Positions 60,942-64,000 of a stretch of 64,000 nt of DNA are shown in pieces. A program made the translations under genes and the position numbers. Within the stretch, counting starts at the first letter, position 1; every line of letters begins with the position of its first letter. Below the pieces are notes generated by a model. It was not told the origin of the DNA, searched no databases, and saw nothing but the letters and a program-made list of their open reading frames with translations. The stretch covers positions 5,668,229-5,732,228 of the forward strand of contig NZ_LT607803.1 in NCBI RefSeq assembly GCF_900090195.1. Reading direction: 5' to 3'. The DNA is from Variovorax sp. HW608 (GTDB lineage: Bacteria; Pseudomonadota; Gammaproteobacteria; Burkholderiales; Burkholderiaceae_C).

Positions 60942-61673
60942 ATGACCCTCACAGGAAAACGCGCGCTGGTGACCGGCGCCAGCGGCGCGCTCGGCGCTGC
61001 GATCGCGCAGCGCCTTGCGCGCGATGGTGCAACGGTGCTGCTGCATGCGAATTCGCGGCCCGAAGCGGTGGAGCAGCTCGCGGCCACGATCGCAGCCGCC
61101 GGCGGCAAGGCGGAATGCGTGGTGTTCGATCTGCGCAGCGACGAGGCCGCGCGTGCGGCCTGCGAGCGCATGCTCAAGGACGGTCCGGTCCAGATCATCG
61201 TCAACAACGCGGGCGTTCATGACGACGCGGTGCTCCCGGGCATGCAGCCCGAGCAGTGGCACAAGGTGATCGATGTGTCGCTCAACGGATTCTTCCGCGT
61301 GACGCAGCCGCTGCTGCTGCCGATGCTGCGCACGCGCTGGGGGCGCATCCTGAACATTTCCTCGGTCGCATCGCTGACCGGCAATCGCGGACAGGTCAAC
61401 TACGCGGCGGCGAAGGGCGCGCTCAACAGCGCGACGAAGTCGCTGTCGCTGGAAGTGGCGGCACGCGGCGTGACGGTGAACGCGATCGCGCCCGGCATCA
61501 TCGCCTCGCCGATGGCCGACGGCGTGTTCGACGCGGCGACGATCAACCAGCTGGTGCCGGCGAAACGCGCCGGCACGCCGGAGGAAGTGGCCGCGCTGGC
61601 CGGTTTCCTCGCCAGCGACGAGGCCGCCTACATCACGGGGCAGGTCATCTCGATCAACGGCGGGATGATCTGA
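60942..61673 (+). CDS. 3-oxoacyl-ACP reductase FabG-like (ApeQ-type ketoreductase)
   Basis: A 243-residue SDR. The cofactor motif is TGASGALGAAIA, with the NNAG motif and the catalytic set Ser (NISSVAS), Tyr and Lys (YAAAK). The segment HANSRPE after the second strand favours NADPH. It is the last plus-strand gene of the cluster core. It would reduce 3-oxoacyl-ACP intermediates before dehydration. Confidence 0.92.
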   Translation: MTLTGKRALVTGASGALGAAIAQRLARDGATVLLHANSRPEAVEQLAATIAAAGGKAECVVFDLRSDEAARAACERMLKDGPVQIIVNNAGVHDDAVLPGMQPEQWHKVIDVSLNGFFRVTQPLLLPMLRTRWGRILNISSVASLTGNRGQVNYAAAKGALNSATKSLSLEVAARGVTVNAIAPGIIASPMADGVFDAATINQLVPAKRAGTPEEVAALAGFLASDEAAYITGQVISINGGMI

Positions 61674-61720
61674 ATTCCAACGGCCTGCGGCCGGGGACGT
61701 TCTGCGCTACCCTTTGGTCG

Positions 61721-61757
61721 CTGCGATCGCTGCGATCGCTGCGATCGCAGCGATCGC
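61721..61757. repeat. four tandem 9-bp repeats built on GCGATCGC
   Basis: CTGCGATCG occurs three times in tandem (61721-61747), followed by a CAGCGATCG copy (61748-61756). GCGATCGC occurs at 61723, 61732, 61741 and 61750. The last three copies form a perfect 26-bp palindrome (61732-61757). It lies in the leader region 23 bp before the DUF2652 start. Copy number could vary. Confidence 0.9.
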
Positions 61758-61779
61758 GGCCGCAGCAGGGGAGTGAGCC

Positions 61780-62382
61780 ATGGCAGAGTCCTCGAACTTT
61801 TCCAACGTCCTGTTCTTCATCCCCGACATCGGCGGATTCACCCGGTTCGTCACGGAGACCGAGATTAGCCACAGCCAGCACATCATTCGCGAACTGCTGG
61901 AGCTGCTGGTGGATTCCAACGAGATCGGTCTGGAGGTTTCCGAGTTCGAGGGCGATGCCGTGCTCTTCTTCCGCACGGCGCCTCCCACCCTGGAAGAACT
62001 CCTGGCGCAGGCCAAGAAGATGTTCCTGAATTTTCACGCGCACCTGAGAGAGCGGGAAAGGGAGCGGGTCTGCCAATGCGGCGCCTGCGCCCGGATGCAC
62101 CAGCTGACCCTGAAGTTCATCGCGCACAGCGGCCCGGCATCCACCATGGAGGTCAAGGGACATTCGAAATTCATCGGCCGGAGCATCATCGTTGCGCATC
62201 GGCTGCTGAAGAACTCGGTACCTGCGCCCGAGTACCTGCTGATCACGCAGGAAACGCTGGATCACCTGAACGACCGGTCTGCGCTGCCGGTGCCATTCGA
62301 GAGCGGCAGCAACCGCTACGATGAGCTCGGCGAAGTCGCCTATCGCCATCATTCGATGACCTGCTACCTGGACGAGCTGTAA
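61780..62382 (+). CDS. DUF2652 domain-containing protein
   Basis: A 200-residue soluble protein. The N-terminal segment VLFFIPDIGGFTRFV resembles the start of class III nucleotide cyclase domains (the FxDIxGFT pattern), and the segment FEGDAVLFF follows the same pattern. Four cysteine/histidine residues (CQCGACARMH) might bind metal. Full cyclase catalysis is not demonstrated. It sits between the converging halves of the ape-type cluster. Confidence 0.85.
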   Translation: MAESSNFSNVLFFIPDIGGFTRFVTETEISHSQHIIRELLELLVDSNEIGLEVSEFEGDAVLFFRTAPPTLEELLAQAKKMFLNFHAHLRERERERVCQCGACARMHQLTLKFIAHSGPASTMEVKGHSKFIGRSIIVAHRLLKNSVPAPEYLLITQETLDHLNDRSALPVPFESGSNRYDELGEVAYRHHSMTCYLDEL

Positions 62383-62428
62383 GCGGCACAAAGCTGGCGC
62401 AAACCGTTGAAGCGTAGGGAAACTCGAT

Positions 62429-63205
62429 TCAGGGCTGGAACGGCGGCGCGCGGCGCAGCCTGCGCCACAGCAGACCGGGCAGCCTGGCGATGAACTCGAT
62501 CACCAGGCGCGTGTGCATCCAGGTCAGCAGCACGTTGTCGCGCCCATAGCGGAAGTGCGAGACACCGCCTTCCTCGGCGCTGAGGTATTTCACCGGCGCG
62601 TCGATGTTGACCGGCTTCACGCCGCGCCAGGCGAGCCGCACCACGGCCTCGGTGTCGAAGTCGAAGCGGCGCATCCAGGGCTGCGCTTCCATCACCGCCA
62701 GCAGTTCGGCAAGGGGATAGACGCGAAAGCCATACAGCGAATCGCCGATGCCGGCGAACAGGGTCTCGAGCTGCGTCCAGCCGTTCGAGATGCGCCGGCC
62801 GCGCACGCGCAGCAGCGGGGCGCTCGCATCGAACACCGGGCGGCCCAGCACCATCGTCTCGGGGCGGCCCATGGAGGCCTTCATGAAAGCCGGAATCAGG
62901 TCGGCGGGATGCTGGCCATCCGAGTCCATGGTCAGCACGTGCGTGAAGCCGGCGGCCCGCGCCGCGCGCAATCCGTGCAGCACGGCGGCACCCTTGCCCT
63001 GGTTGGTGGGAAGGATCGAAACGCGCAGGCCGGGTTCCGATGCCGCCAGCGCCTGGAGCCGCTCGCCGGTGCTGTCGGTGCTGCCGTCGATCACGACCCA
63101 CACCGGATTCCATTGCGCGCGGGCGGCCGCGACCGTCGAGAACAGGCGCTCACCCGTGTTGTAGCTGGGGATCAGGACAAGGTGGGTGCGCGAGACGTCT
63201 GGCAT
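62429..63205 (-). CDS. family 2 glycosyltransferase
   Basis: A 258-residue GT2 enzyme. The N-terminal segment is LVLIPSYNTGERL, the nucleotide region VVIDGSTDST, and the DxD region MDSDGQHP. A hydrophobic C terminus may touch the membrane. In other ape clusters a GT2 domain is fused to the LpxL-like acyltransferase (ApeJ); here it is separate and on the opposite strand. It overlaps the PlsC gene by 34 bp. The donor sugar is unknown. Confidence 0.88.
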   Translation of the reverse strand: MPDVSRTHLVLIPSYNTGERLFSTVAAARAQWNPVWVVIDGSTDSTGERLQALAASEPGLRVSILPTNQGKGAAVLHGLRAARAAGFTHVLTMDSDGQHPADLIPAFMKASMGRPETMVLGRPVFDASAPLLRVRGRRISNGWTQLETLFAGIGDSLYGFRVYPLAELLAVMEAQPWMRRFDFDTEAVVRLAWRGVKPVNIDAPVKYLSAEEGGVSHFRYGRDNVLLTWMHTRLVIEFIARLPGLLWRRLRRAPPFQP

Positions 63206-63969
63206 GCGGCTTGCGCATCCGGGGAGCGCTGTTCCATGGATTGGCGGAAATACTGTTCGAGCTGGTTCAACAGCGCGTCGCTGTGCTGCGAAGGCGCGAA
63301 GCGCTGGCCCAGGCGCAGCCGGAAGACGATGGGCAGCGGCGGCACGCGCCACAGCGGCCAGCCCTTGGCGAGATAGGGCGAATCGGTGTCGATGAAGACC
63401 GTCTGGATGGGCGACTGCGCGAGCTTGGCGATCAGCGTGACGCCGGGCCTGAATGCGTTGAGCGGCGGCGTCACGGTTCGTGTCCCCTCGGGAAAGATCA
63501 CGAGCTGGCCGCCATTCCTGAGGTCCTCGACCGCGAGCTTGACCATCGTGCGGGCCGAGTCGTTGCGGATGTAGCGCGCCAGCCGAGCACCCGCGCCGAG
63601 GAAGACGTTGCGCATCAGGTCGGCCTTCATGATGCAGGCGCTGCGCGGCAGCCTGGCCACCAGCAGCAGGGCGTCCAGCATGGTGGGATGGTTGGCGACG
63701 AAGATCAGTCCGCGCTCGTTGCGCAGGGCGTCGAGGCAACTGGCGTCGATGCGCATCATGCCGCACAGCGATGCCGAGGCCCAGAAGGCGCGGTACGCGT
63801 GCGCGATGACACGCCGGCCCAGCGTGCGCCCGGTCTCCGCCGGCAGCACCGGATACAGCAGCATCGCGACCAGGTTCCAGACGAGCGACACCATGCCCAG
63901 CAGCGCGAGCAGCGCATAGAGCGGCAGCGCGAGCGCCATCGAGAGTGCCAGACGAAGCGGCCGGGTCAT
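63172..63969 (-). CDS. lysophospholipid acyltransferase family protein (PlsC-like)
   Basis: A 265-residue membrane acyltransferase with two N-terminal helices (about 8-40). The HX4D motif is NHPTMLD (His94-Asp99), and the FPEGTRT motif is near 158. These are the glycerolipid acyltransferase signatures. In ape clusters a PlsC-like protein (ApeD position) is regularly present. Its start may overlap the stop of a further upstream gene (ATGA at 63966-63969). Confidence 0.88.
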   Translation of the reverse strand: MTRPLRLALSMALALPLYALLALLGMVSLVWNLVAMLLYPVLPAETGRTLGRRVIAHAYRAFWASASLCGMMRIDASCLDALRNERGLIFVANHPTMLDALLLVARLPRSACIMKADLMRNVFLGAGARLARYIRNDSARTMVKLAVEDLRNGGQLVIFPEGTRTVTPPLNAFRPGVTLIAKLAQSPIQTVFIDTDSPYLAKGWPLWRVPPLPIVFRLRLGQRFAPSQHSDALLNQLEQYFRQSMEQRSPDAQAACQTSRAPTLS

Positions 63970-64000
63970 CGCGTGAAGGGGGTGCTCAGCCGCGCAGCGC
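63966..64000 (-). CDS. 3' end of an upstream gene, cut by the window end
   Basis: On the minus strand a frame ends in TGA at 63968-63966, overlapping the ATG of the PlsC gene (last residues AARLSTPFTR). A second frame ends at 63985 (ALRG). Coupled overlaps are the rule in this cluster, so the first is more likely. Too short to identify. Confidence 0.35.
   Translation of the reverse strand, partial: AARLSTPFTR

Noticed and set aside
61721..61757. CRISPR array or cyanobacterial HIP1 origin
   Set aside because: The unit is 9 bp with no spacers, and the surrounding genes are betaproteobacterial; GCGATCGC alone is not diagnostic.

Overview
The window looks like chromosomal DNA of a high-GC betaproteobacterium of the Comamonadaceae, most like Variovorax. 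This rests on the order greA / DUF4149 / YhbY / rlmE / ftsH / folP / glmM, the exbB-exbD-lpxK-Trm112-kdsB-adk string, Burkholderiales-type protein sequences and frequent TTG starts. I see no rRNA, tRNA, CRISPR array, insertion sequence or prophage. Housekeeping genes fill the first half. From about 32 kb accessory catabolic, regulatory and secondary-metabolite genes dominate.

Layout. 1-7.4 kb: end of greA, a DUF4149 membrane protein, a putative glycosyltransferase, YhbY divergent from rlmE, then ftsH and folP-glmM-acetyltransferase. 7.4-12.9 kb (minus): a five-gene fatty/hydroxy-acid operon (3-hydroxyacyl-CoA dehydrogenase, enoyl-CoA hydratase, Crp/Fnr regulator, phosphotransferase, acyl-CoA dehydrogenase). 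The last two resemble the kinase and dehydrogenase halves of LvaA/LvaC and mammalian ACAD10/11, so 4-hydroxyacyl-CoA catabolism is a good hypothesis. 13-17.8 kb: a FimV-like protein, an MFS exporter, a 2-hydroxyacid dehydrogenase and an unknown small gene. 17.9-25.8 kb: lexA with two LexA boxes facing an asparaginase, the envelope string from exbB to adk, xseA and sodB. 25.8-35.5 kb: a DUF192 protein, a small secreted protein, icd, clpS-clpA, cardiolipin synthase, sbcB, an acetyltransferase and a peroxiredoxin.

35.6-52 kb: a hydrolase/flavin oxidase pair with a divergent AraC regulator. Next comes a minus-strand pyrimidine catabolic group (URC1-like, URC4/DUF1688, upp, a DUF411 copper-type protein and a CodA-like amidohydrolase). 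It predicts uracil breakdown through UMP, the URC route known from yeast. An ECF sigma factor with its NrsF-type membrane anti-sigma factor follows, with a matching promoter directly upstream. Then an Lrp-type regulator faces a TrpX-like ABC transporter plus a Glu/Leu/Phe/Val dehydrogenase, and a HerA-like ATPase closes the region.

52.1-64 kb: part of an aryl-polyene-type type II PKS cluster. The plus strand carries ACP, COG4648 membrane protein, a fused acyl ligase-dehydratase, LpxL-like acyltransferase, LolA-like carrier, MMPL exporter, NodB deacetylase, methyltransferase, a second dehydratase and a ketoreductase. A converging minus strand carries a GT2 glycosyltransferase and a PlsC acyltransferase and runs past the window end. 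No ketosynthase lies inside the window, so the cluster is cut. The junction holds a DUF2652 gene preceded by a 9-bp tandem repeat built on GCGATCGC.
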